NCBI GenBank assembly: GCA_013329615.1 | Contig: DUKA01000188.1 | Location: 1 to 5,022 of the forward strand | DNA from: Candidatus Bathyarchaeota archaeon | GTDB lineage: Archaea; Thermoproteota; Bathyarchaeia; TCS64 | DNA: 5,022 nt | Direction of reading: 5' to 3' | In this document: piece after piece, positions 1 to 4,333 of the stretch | Layout of the letters: the number at the start of each line of letters is the position of its first letter | Numbering within the stretch: position 1 is the stretch's first letter | Position numbers and translations under genes: made by a program | Notes under the pieces: model-generated | Seen by the model: the letters and a program-made list of their open reading frames with translations, nothing else | What the model was told of the DNA's origin: nothing | Database searches by the model: none

Positions 1-104
1 CCTCCCGCTTTCTTGTCTTTCTTCTCTTTCGCTTTCGCTTCGTCGTCAGTCTTGGCTTGCTGGCGTTCCATCTGTTTCAAGCCGATCTTCTTTTTTCCAC
101 CCAT
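1..104 (-). CDS. rps25e: Small-subunit ribosomal protein eS25 (S25e), N-terminal part
   Basis: This is the start of the archaeal/eukaryotic ribosomal protein S25e, a component of the 30S subunit; 34 codons are present and the rest lies beyond the left edge. The visible protein begins MGGKKKIGLKQMERQQ and continues into a very lysine- and alanine-rich stretch. That matches the usual archaeal S25e opening (MGGKKK followed by a basic, disordered tail before the winged-helix domain, which is outside the window). The ATG is preceded by an AAGTGAT Shine-Dalgarno-like element four bases upstream. The gene starts 21 bases after the stop of the radical SAM gene on the same strand, so the two are probably co-transcribed. 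No separate promoter is seen in that gap. The identity rests on the N-terminus only; another lysine-rich small protein is possible but less likely. Confidence 0.82.
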   Translation of the reverse strand, partial: MGGKKKIGLKQMERQQAKTDDEAKAKEKKDKKAG

Positions 105-108
105 GATT

Positions 109-115
109 ATCACTT
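109..115 (-). promoter_or_regulatory. Ribosome binding site of S25e
   Basis: On the minus strand AAGTGAT stands four bases before the ATG at 104. GTGAT is complementary to the ATCAC part of the archaeal 16S rRNA 3' end. It supports the chosen start and suggests translation from an internal position of a polycistronic mRNA. Confidence 0.5.
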
Positions 116-125
116 GCTTCTTGAA

Positions 126-1691
126 TTAGATTGGCTGACTTATTTCAACCTTATGCTTACTCTGCCACTCTTTGATGGGTATTCCGAATTTCTTTTCGAC
201 GTCTGCGCGGTGGATGTTGTTCATGGTGCAGAATGGGATGATGCGGCCGTCGGGTACAGCATAGTGAATTAGGCACCGTTGGACACGTTCGAGGTCATAG
301 TTGTAGGGGTCCATGAAGTGCATGCACCCAACGAACAGCCCCTTCCTCTTCAGCACCGGCGGTATCTTGCTCAACCCGTTTTGCAGCGCCTCCCGGAGCA
401 GCTCGCCGTAGTTGAAGTACCCTGGCGCCTCCTTCTGATCCATCGTCTTGGCAATCTTGTAGACAAGGGATGTCTTCAGCCGCAGGTCCCCCATGACGCG
501 CCTCTTCGAGCCCAGCTCCTCAAGAATCATCTCCCGCGCCGCGTCGAGGTCTATGAACCTGTTCATGGGCACGTACTCCCCGTCCTTCTCGAAGAGGTAG
601 AGGCCGGCACCGCAGTGCGGGTGGGTGGACGCCTTCGACCTCCTCTCCCGGGATATCTTCTCCATCATACTCTCCAGCGGCGCGAAAGCCGGGATGGGCA
701 TCCAGTCCCCCCGGAGTATCCTCCCGCCCGTCTGCTCCTCGACCAGCCTCATGACGTCCGAGACGGTTATCCTCATCCTCTCAAGCTCCTCGCCGTCGAT
801 GCGCCCCGTGAACGAGACCGGCTGGAAATTCACAGCCTTCACGATGTCGAGGTTCCGGAAACCATAATCAATAATCGCCCCGAGCTGGTCGTCGTTGACC
901 CCCTTCACAACCGTCGGCACCAGCGTCGTCGGGATGTCCGCCTCCCTCAGATTCCGAACAGCCTGCAGCTTCACCGGGAGCGCGTCGAAGCCCCTCGCCT
1001 GCACGTAAGGCTCCGGCGTCAAGCCGTCGAACTGCAGGTAGGCGACGGTTAACCCGCTCCTCTTCAGTTGCCTCGCGAAGCCCACGTCCTCGGCTATCTT
1101 CACCCCGTTCGTCGCCACTATGACATACGCCATGCCGAGCCGCTTCGCCAACTCAATCGCCTCGAAAATCTGCGGATAGACCGTCGGCTCCCCACCCGAG
1201 AACTGGACGGCCCACACGGGGTTCGGCCTCTGCTCCCTCAACATCAGCAGCATCTGCCGGACCTGCTCAAGCGTCGGCTCGTAGACGTAGCCGGCGGCGT
1301 CCGCGTTTGCGAAGCATATCGGGCAGTGGAGGTTGCACCTGTTCGTCAGGTCAATGTTCGCAAGCATCGTGTGGGTCTGGTGCCCATCGCAGAGCCCGCA
1401 GTCCCTCGGACAGTCGCCCCTGCTCCTCGTATTCGGGTTATCAATCGGGTCGCCCTCCACGGCGTACATGAGGTGCTTCTTGAAGAGCGGCGCATCCGAC
1501 CAGTAGACGTCCCTGAAGTGCCCGTGTTCTTCGCACTCCTTCTCAATGAATATCCGCCCATCCTCCTCGAACACGCGGGCATCGACGGTCGAAAAACATA
1601 CAGGACAGAGGGAGCGCGTCTCCCTCGAGTAGGGCACATCGAAACCCGCTTTCTTCTCGATTGAATTTCCCGAAGATTTAGAGTTGCCCAT
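126..1691 (-). CDS. tes: Radical SAM tetraether lipid synthase (Tes) family protein
   Basis: This 521-residue protein resembles Tes (MJ0619 of Methanocaldococcus jannaschii, MA_1486 of Methanosarcina). Tes is the radical SAM enzyme that couples phytanyl chain ends of archaeal lipids to make GDGT membrane-spanning tetraethers. Visible in order: an N-terminal rubredoxin-like metal site (C29-x2-C32, then C53-x2-H56), an auxiliary cluster motif (C94, C98, C101), the radical SAM CxxxCxxC (C119, C123, C126), the SAM-binding GGEPT (166-170), and further auxiliary-cluster candidates C360, C456, C473 and C488. The length is close to that of characterised Tes proteins (about 500). The ATG is the first start, and the TATA-like box upstream fits a leaderless mRNA. 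S25e follows 21 bases downstream. The same family was earlier annotated as a hydroxymethylpterin dimethyltransferase. The family is clear, but the exact substrate is inferred. Confidence 0.87.
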   Translation of the reverse strand: MGNSKSSGNSIEKKAGFDVPYSRETRSLCPVCFSTVDARVFEEDGRIFIEKECEEHGHFRDVYWSDAPLFKKHLMYAVEGDPIDNPNTRSRGDCPRDCGLCDGHQTHTMLANIDLTNRCNLHCPICFANADAAGYVYEPTLEQVRQMLLMLREQRPNPVWAVQFSGGEPTVYPQIFEAIELAKRLGMAYVIVATNGVKIAEDVGFARQLKRSGLTVAYLQFDGLTPEPYVQARGFDALPVKLQAVRNLREADIPTTLVPTVVKGVNDDQLGAIIDYGFRNLDIVKAVNFQPVSFTGRIDGEELERMRITVSDVMRLVEEQTGGRILRGDWMPIPAFAPLESMMEKISRERRSKASTHPHCGAGLYLFEKDGEYVPMNRFIDLDAAREMILEELGSKRRVMGDLRLKTSLVYKIAKTMDQKEAPGYFNYGELLREALQNGLSKIPPVLKRKGLFVGCMHFMDPYNYDLERVQRCLIHYAVPDGRIIPFCTMNNIHRADVEKKFGIPIKEWQSKHKVEISQPI

Positions 1692-1712
1692 ACATAATTC
1701 CCCTACAACAAT

Positions 1713-1720
1713 CTATATAA
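1713..1720 (-). promoter_or_regulatory. TATA box of the Tes gene (probable leaderless promoter)
   Basis: On the minus strand TTATATAG is centred about 26 bases upstream of the ATG at 1691. Archaeal TATA boxes sit about 26 bases before the transcription start, so transcription should begin at or next to the A of the ATG. A TAGGGGAA stretch (1698-1705) resembles a Shine-Dalgarno sequence but would then lie outside the mRNA. The BRE upstream of the box is not clear. Confidence 0.55.
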
Positions 1721-1733
1721 GCAATACTAAGTT

Positions 1734-1744
1734 GAGAGAAAAGA
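1734..1744 (-). terminator. Pyrimidine/T-rich tract, possible terminator of the aminotransferase gene
   Basis: About 40 bases after the aminotransferase stop, the minus strand reads TCTTTTCTCTC. Archaeal termination commonly occurs at T-rich stretches without a hairpin. The tract lies just upstream of the Tes TATA box, so it would separate the two transcription units. It is short and interrupted by C, hence the low confidence. Confidence 0.28.
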
Positions 1745-1782
1745 CGGCAAACGAAAGGATCAGTGAGGATTGTTTCGATGGG

Positions 1783-3129
1783 CTATGCTTCGACTTCCTT
1801 GTCGGCGACCTTTAGAGCCTCGTCCATGGCGTCGATGCCCGAGTCGAGCTGCTCCCGGTTGATGATGAGGGGCGGGGCGATGACGAAGTGGCTGATCCAC
1901 GTGTTGCAGATGACGCCCTGCTTACCCATCTCGGCGCCGACTTTGTCGACCATGAGTGGGGTGCCGCTAATCTTGTCGATGCGTGTGTTGAAGGGCTTCT
2001 TCGTCTTCCTGTTCTTAACGATCTCGACCGCCCAGAAGAGACCGATGCCTCGGACGTCGCCGATGCTCGGGTGCCTCTCCTTCAGCTCGTTTAGGCGCTT
2101 GGCCGTGTGTACGCCGAGCTTCTTGGTGTTTTCGAAGAGGTTTAGGCGCTTGTACTCTTCGATGGCAGGGACAAGGGGCGCCATGCTCATGGGGTGCGCC
2201 TCGTACGTGTGACCGTGCGCGAAGTAGTTGTCCTGGAAGTAGTCTGCGATCTTCTTAGTCGTCGCCGTGATTCCCAGCGGCGTGTAGGCGCCCGTGCAAC
2301 CCTTCGCCGTGGACAGTATGTCGGGTTTGACGCCCCAGTTGTCAACGGCGAACCACGTGCCGGTTCTGCCCCATCCCGACATCACCTCGTCTGCGATGAG
2401 GAGAACGCCATGCTCCTCGGTGATCTCGCGTATGCGCGGGAGATACTCCTTGACGGGGACGAGTATGCCGTTTGTACCGACTACTGGCTCGACGATCATA
2501 GCAGCGACGTTGCCCTCGTTCTTCAGCATGTAGTCTAGATACTCGGCGCAGGTCACGCCACACTCGGGGTACTTCTGGTTGAAGGGGCACCTGTAGCAGT
2601 AGCAGTCTGGGGCGAAGACGGTGCCGTCGACCTTGCTCGTGGGCTCGGCGAACCATCTGCGCGGGTCGCCGGTGCAGGCGACTGCGGCCGCGGTAGCGCC
2701 GTGGTAGCTCGTGTAGCGGCTTATCACCTTGTAGGCGCCCTTCGGCTTCGACACCATGCGCGCGATCTTCAGCGCCGCCTCGTTTGCCTCTGTGCCGGAG
2801 GTGGAGTAGAAGACCTTCTCCAGCCCCGCGGGGAGGACTTTGACGAGCGCCTCACTCGCCTTAGCGCGTAGGTCGGTAGAGTAGCCGGGGTTAATGTACG
2901 GCATCTTCTGCGCCTGATCAACGATTGCTTTGATTAGTGCCTGGTTCTTGTGGCCGAGGTTACTGCACATGAGCTGGCTGCTGAAGTCGAGGTACTTCTT
3001 GCCGTTGGCGTCCGTCATGTAGACGCCCTCTGCGTCGACTATGTGCGTAGGCTTCCAGCCCTTTTGGAACCTCCACGTGCCGTATGTGTATTCTACCACT
3101 TTTTCCACGGTTGAGTCGGGCTTCGACAA
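1783..3129 (-). CDS. Class III PLP-dependent aminotransferase (taurine / omega-amino acid transaminase type)
   Basis: This is a 448-residue fold-type I, class III aminotransferase, a cytosolic PLP enzyme moving an amino group between a terminal-amine or omega-amino acid donor and a keto acid. Visible: STSGTEANEAALK (109-121, cofactor phosphate region), SYHGAT (141-146), DEVMSGWGRTG (247-257, D247 expected to bind the PLP pyridine nitrogen), K276 in STAKG as the likely Schiff-base lysine after PD (269-270), and GHTYEAHP (306-313). Length is normal for the family. Overall wording (SSQL near 50, EPVVGTNGI, GLFWAVEIV) is nearest to taurine-2-oxoglutarate/pyruvate transaminases, but the substrate cannot be fixed. 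Five cysteines cluster at C176, C178, C181, C190 and C194. The start is TTG: the frame is closed by TAG at 3154-3156 and no ATG lies between. GTG at residue 8 is an alternative. Flanking genes do not point to a pathway. Confidence 0.92.
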   Translation of the reverse strand: MSKPDSTVEKVVEYTYGTWRFQKGWKPTHIVDAEGVYMTDANGKKYLDFSSQLMCSNLGHKNQALIKAIVDQAQKMPYINPGYSTDLRAKASEALVKVLPAGLEKVFYSTSGTEANEAALKIARMVSKPKGAYKVISRYTSYHGATAAAVACTGDPRRWFAEPTSKVDGTVFAPDCYCYRCPFNQKYPECGVTCAEYLDYMLKNEGNVAAMIVEPVVGTNGILVPVKEYLPRIREITEEHGVLLIADEVMSGWGRTGTWFAVDNWGVKPDILSTAKGCTGAYTPLGITATTKKIADYFQDNYFAHGHTYEAHPMSMAPLVPAIEEYKRLNLFENTKKLGVHTAKRLNELKERHPSIGDVRGIGLFWAVEIVKNRKTKKPFNTRIDKISGTPLMVDKVGAEMGKQGVICNTWISHFVIAPPLIINREQLDSGIDAMDEALKVADKEVEA

Positions 3130-3160
3130 ATCTGATCGGGTATTGGTAAGTCCCTAAGCT

Positions 3161-3168
3161 GTTAAAAG
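3161..3168 (-). promoter_or_regulatory. TATA-like box of the aminotransferase gene
   Basis: The minus strand reads CTTTTAAC, centred about 35 bases before the TTG start. It predicts transcription starting near 3138 and a leader of roughly 9 bases. No Shine-Dalgarno sequence would fit in such a leader, and none is seen next to the TTG. Only a partial match to the consensus. Confidence 0.38.
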
Positions 3169-3199
3169 GCTAGCCATGTACCTGACTGCCGCAGTGGAT

Positions 3200-3424
3200 T
3201 TACCACTGTTCGATTTGGAGGTTTTGCACCCTCTGGAAATGAGAGAGTTTTCGCGTTATGAGCGTCTCGCCGTGGCGGACGGCCGCTCCTGCGATGAGTG
3301 CGTCGGGGTCATCGATGGGTATCCCCCTAGCCTCGAGATCGGAGACAATCCGGCCAGCCTCCTCGCATGCCTCGTCGTCGAATGGCTCAAGGTAACCGAC
3401 AAGGAAGTCGAGTAGAAGAAACAA
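3200..3424 (-). pseudogene. C-terminal remnant of a VapC-like PIN-domain toxin
   Basis: The 74-residue frame is the second half of a VapC-type PIN ribonuclease. FDDEACEEAGRI (15-26), GIPIDDPDALIAGAA (34-48) and ETLITRKLSHF (53-63) follow the family pattern of a conserved aspartate pair, D-x-LIA helix, and TRN-x-x-HF segment, ending in the usual short beta strand (LQIEQW). Intact VapC proteins are about 130 residues. The N-terminal half with the first catalytic aspartate (LDTN/S-x-LI) is missing. The frame is closed by TGA at 3431-3433, three codons before the only available start (TTG at 3424), and I find no PIN N-terminus in the other minus-strand frames up to 3600. No VapB-like antitoxin is next to it. 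It is most likely a decayed toxin gene. A short expressed protein without nuclease activity is the alternative. Confidence 0.7.
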
Positions 3425-3579
3425 CTGTTCTCACTCCCCTCATAAACCGGGGGCACACCCAAACCACTCACAAAATTAACACGCGGCGATAACGCCAAGG
3501 AAGCTTAATCCAAAGCAACTTTGGTAAGATTTTTTGGAATCAAGAAGAACTTAAAATAAGATTATAACCCAAACAACAG

Positions 3580-3714
3580 CTAATTCTCACGCCTAGTTGC
3601 CAGTGAGGGGTAATACTTCTTCGTCCCACGAACAGTCTTCAACGCGCCAAGAAGTTGCTCGTCCCGCTTTTCGAATTCCGTCAATAATCTATAACCCTTC
3701 TTCAACTCTTTCAT
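3580..3714 (-). CDS. Small hypothetical protein, 44 residues
   Basis: An ATG-to-TAG frame on the minus strand encodes a very charged, soluble 44-residue peptide (begins MKELKKGYRLLTEFEKRDEQ, ends SLATRREN). The first half would form an amphipathic helix and the second half is basic. I do not recognise it. In favour: codon use is coding-like (many AAG, GAG and GAC codons, few rare ones), and a TATA-like CTTAAACT lies about 48 bases upstream, predicting a leader of some 22 bases. Against: it is short, has no well-spaced Shine-Dalgarno (a GGAG lies 17 bases away), and an overlapping plus-strand frame exists. It could be a small regulator, an antitoxin-like partner for the PIN remnant 156 bases downstream, or a gene fragment. 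Confidence 0.35.
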   Translation of the reverse strand: MKELKKGYRLLTEFEKRDEQLLGALKTVRGTKKYYPSLATRREN

Positions 3715-3758
3715 TTTCAACAGTTACTCGTCTCCATCAAATCATCTTAAGGAAGAAT

Positions 3759-3766
3759 AGTTTAAG
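3759..3766 (-). promoter_or_regulatory. TATA-like element upstream of the 44-codon ORF
   Basis: The minus strand reads CTTAAACT; the plus strand also gives a TATA-like AGTTTAAG here, so direction is ambiguous. In minus orientation it predicts transcription from about 3736, 22 bases before the small ORF. Confidence 0.2.
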
Positions 3767-3772
3767 AACATT

Positions 3773-3792
3773 CATATGCATACGCGCATATG
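3773..3792. repeat. Perfect 7-bp inverted repeat with 6-base spacer
   Basis: CATATGC (3773-3779) and GCATATG (3786-3792) are exact reverse complements separated by six bases. In minus orientation the repeat begins five bases after the terminal helix of the structured RNA and is followed by a T-rich stretch (TTCTTAAACTATTCTTCC). It could therefore help end or process that transcript, or it could be an operator for the neighbouring small ORF. Confidence 0.55.
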
Positions 3793-3797
3793 GGGGT

Positions 3798-3963
3798 GCC
3801 CGGGCGAGATTACCGCGCTGACTCCGCTTTGGCGTCGTCAACTGGGGAGTGTAGATTTCCCGACTAGCCAAAGCCAGTCAAGTTCCTTCGCAGCCCACTC
3901 CTCACGGCTCCGCGGCTTTCAGGTCTTCCACTGCTTGGACCTTTCGTCCGCTCCCACCTGGGC
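3798..3963 (-). ncRNA. Putative structured non-coding RNA, family not recognised (about 166 nt)
   Basis: This island is 62% GC by hand count (103 of 166), against 33-38% in flanking 60-base blocks, and has no plausible protein. Read on the minus strand: bases 3963-3952 (GCCCAGGTGGGA) pair with 3809-3798 (TCTCGCCCGGGC) in a 12-position terminal helix with one A-C mismatch and two G-U pairs. GGAC/GTCC closes a GAAAG loop (3949-3937). AGCC/GGCT closes a hairpin (3909-3892). A 10-bp stem capped by TTTG spans 3882-3859, with three G-U pairs. A hairpin at 3842-3817 has 6 bp, tandem G-A/A-G pairs, then CGC-CAAA-GCG. The G-U pairs become A-C mismatches on the other strand, which favours minus. A TATA-like box lies 26 bases before 3963. 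It lacks RNase P hallmarks (GGAAAGUC, ACAGAA), the SRP GGAA-loop/AGCAG motif, and 5S, tRNA or riboswitch signatures I know. Ends are inferred from the fold. Confidence 0.55.
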
Positions 3964-3985
3964 AAAAGCAATAACAGCCGCTAGG

Positions 3986-3992
3986 GTATAAG
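3986..3992 (-). promoter_or_regulatory. TATA-like box of the structured RNA
   Basis: The minus strand reads CTTATAC, centred at 3989, i.e. 26 bases before 3963, the first base of the RNA's terminal helix. The agreement between promoter spacing and an independently found RNA end supports both. A second TATA-like GATATAG (4057-4063) could drive a longer form. Confidence 0.42.
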
Positions 3993-4010
3993 CGCGTTCC
4001 ATTGCACGCC

Positions 4011-4047
4011 GGCGTCAATAATCGATTTCGTAGCCGATAATAACGCC
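4011..4047. repeat. Imperfect inverted repeat upstream of the structured RNA
   Basis: GGCGTCAATAATCG (4011-4024) and CGATAATAACGCC (4035-4047) form arms with five outer pairs (GGCGT/ACGCC), four inner pairs (ATCG/CGAT), two A-T pairs between, and a 10-base loop. An exact palindrome ACGCCGGCGT (4006-4015) overlaps its left end. It lies about 20 bases upstream of the RNA's TATA-like box, where an activator or repressor site could be. Confidence 0.4.
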
Positions 4048-4297
4048 CTAATATGTTCTATATCAGTTAAGTTTGAGTAGACGCAGGGATGGCTGATTTA
4101 TTGCGCGACCGCTACAAATCGGGATAACCGCAAAACCTGATAAAGCGCTACTTCATTTCTCGTCTTGCTCGCATACCTCATCAGCTTTTTTCTCAGAATC
4201 TTCTACCGAATAAACACTTTCCTATTCGATATTCCATGGATGCGTTTGATCGCTTTAGCCCCCAACTATACTAGTTCCAAGAGGAGCATACTACAAG

Positions 4298-4304
4298 TCT
4301 ATAC
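4298..4304 (+). promoter_or_regulatory. TATA-like element before the RNA methyltransferase gene
   Basis: TCTATAC is centred 33 bases before the ATG at 4334, predicting a start near 4327 and a leader of about 7 bases. A second candidate, ACTATAC (4265-4271), would give a leader of about 40 bases. No good Shine-Dalgarno sequence precedes the ATG, which slightly favours the nearer box. Confidence 0.25.
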
Positions 4305-4333
4305 GTCTCCGTGACAAGTAATTTATTGATTAA

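Larger units (their letters stand above)
3964..4333. other. Intergenic stretch between structured RNA and methyltransferase gene
   Basis: No convincing gene is present. Besides the RNA promoter and inverted repeat listed separately, the minus strand carries a 56-codon frame (4265-4098, TTG start) interrupted by one TAG at 4203-4205. Its two halves are both very basic (the second contains LRKKLMRYASKTRNEVALYQ), which suggests a decayed small gene, perhaps of mobile-element origin; I cannot assign it. A 27-codon ATG frame (4181-4098) lies inside the second half. The plus strand holds only trivial frames. No tRNA, CRISPR repeat or insertion-sequence ends were seen. Confidence 0.4.

Noticed and set aside
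279..1052. Long plus-strand frame (257 codons)
   Set aside because: Antisense to the radical SAM gene, whose frame carries all family motifs. The plus frame is proline/arginine/leucine-rich shadow sequence with no recognisable domain.
1068..1664. Plus-strand frame of 198 codons
   Set aside because: Shadow of the radical SAM gene; no start signal and no family features.
3256..3498. Minus-strand 80-codon frame overlapping the PIN remnant, considered as its missing N-terminus
   Set aside because: Its peptide shows no PIN features (no LDT-x-x-LI, no E in the expected helix), and it overlaps the PIN frame in another register.
3809..3820. Minus-strand CAGCGCGGTAAT resembles the universal 16S rRNA 515 region
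   Set aside because: The match is short and gapped, and surrounding sequence does not follow 16S rRNA. Taken as chance.
3597..3821. Plus-strand 74-codon frame
   Set aside because: Runs from AT-rich spacer into the structured RNA, has no domain features and no promoter or SD, and overlaps the better 44-codon frame on the other strand.
3793..3850. Plus-strand GGGGTGCCC...GAGATTACC looks slightly like the start of a TPP riboswitch
   Set aside because: The conserved CUGAGA and GAACCUGA elements are absent, and no thiamine gene follows.
3776..3991. Plus-strand 71-codon frame across the GC island
   Set aside because: Low-complexity serine/leucine composition. The same bases form a consistent RNA fold on the opposite strand with a well-placed TATA-like box.
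4091..4187. Possible C/D box sRNA (minus-strand CTGATGA at 4181-4187; plus-strand CTGATTTA with a later CTGA)
   Set aside because: C, D', C' and D boxes do not occur together in order at the usual spacing on either strand, and the first base of the C box is wrong.
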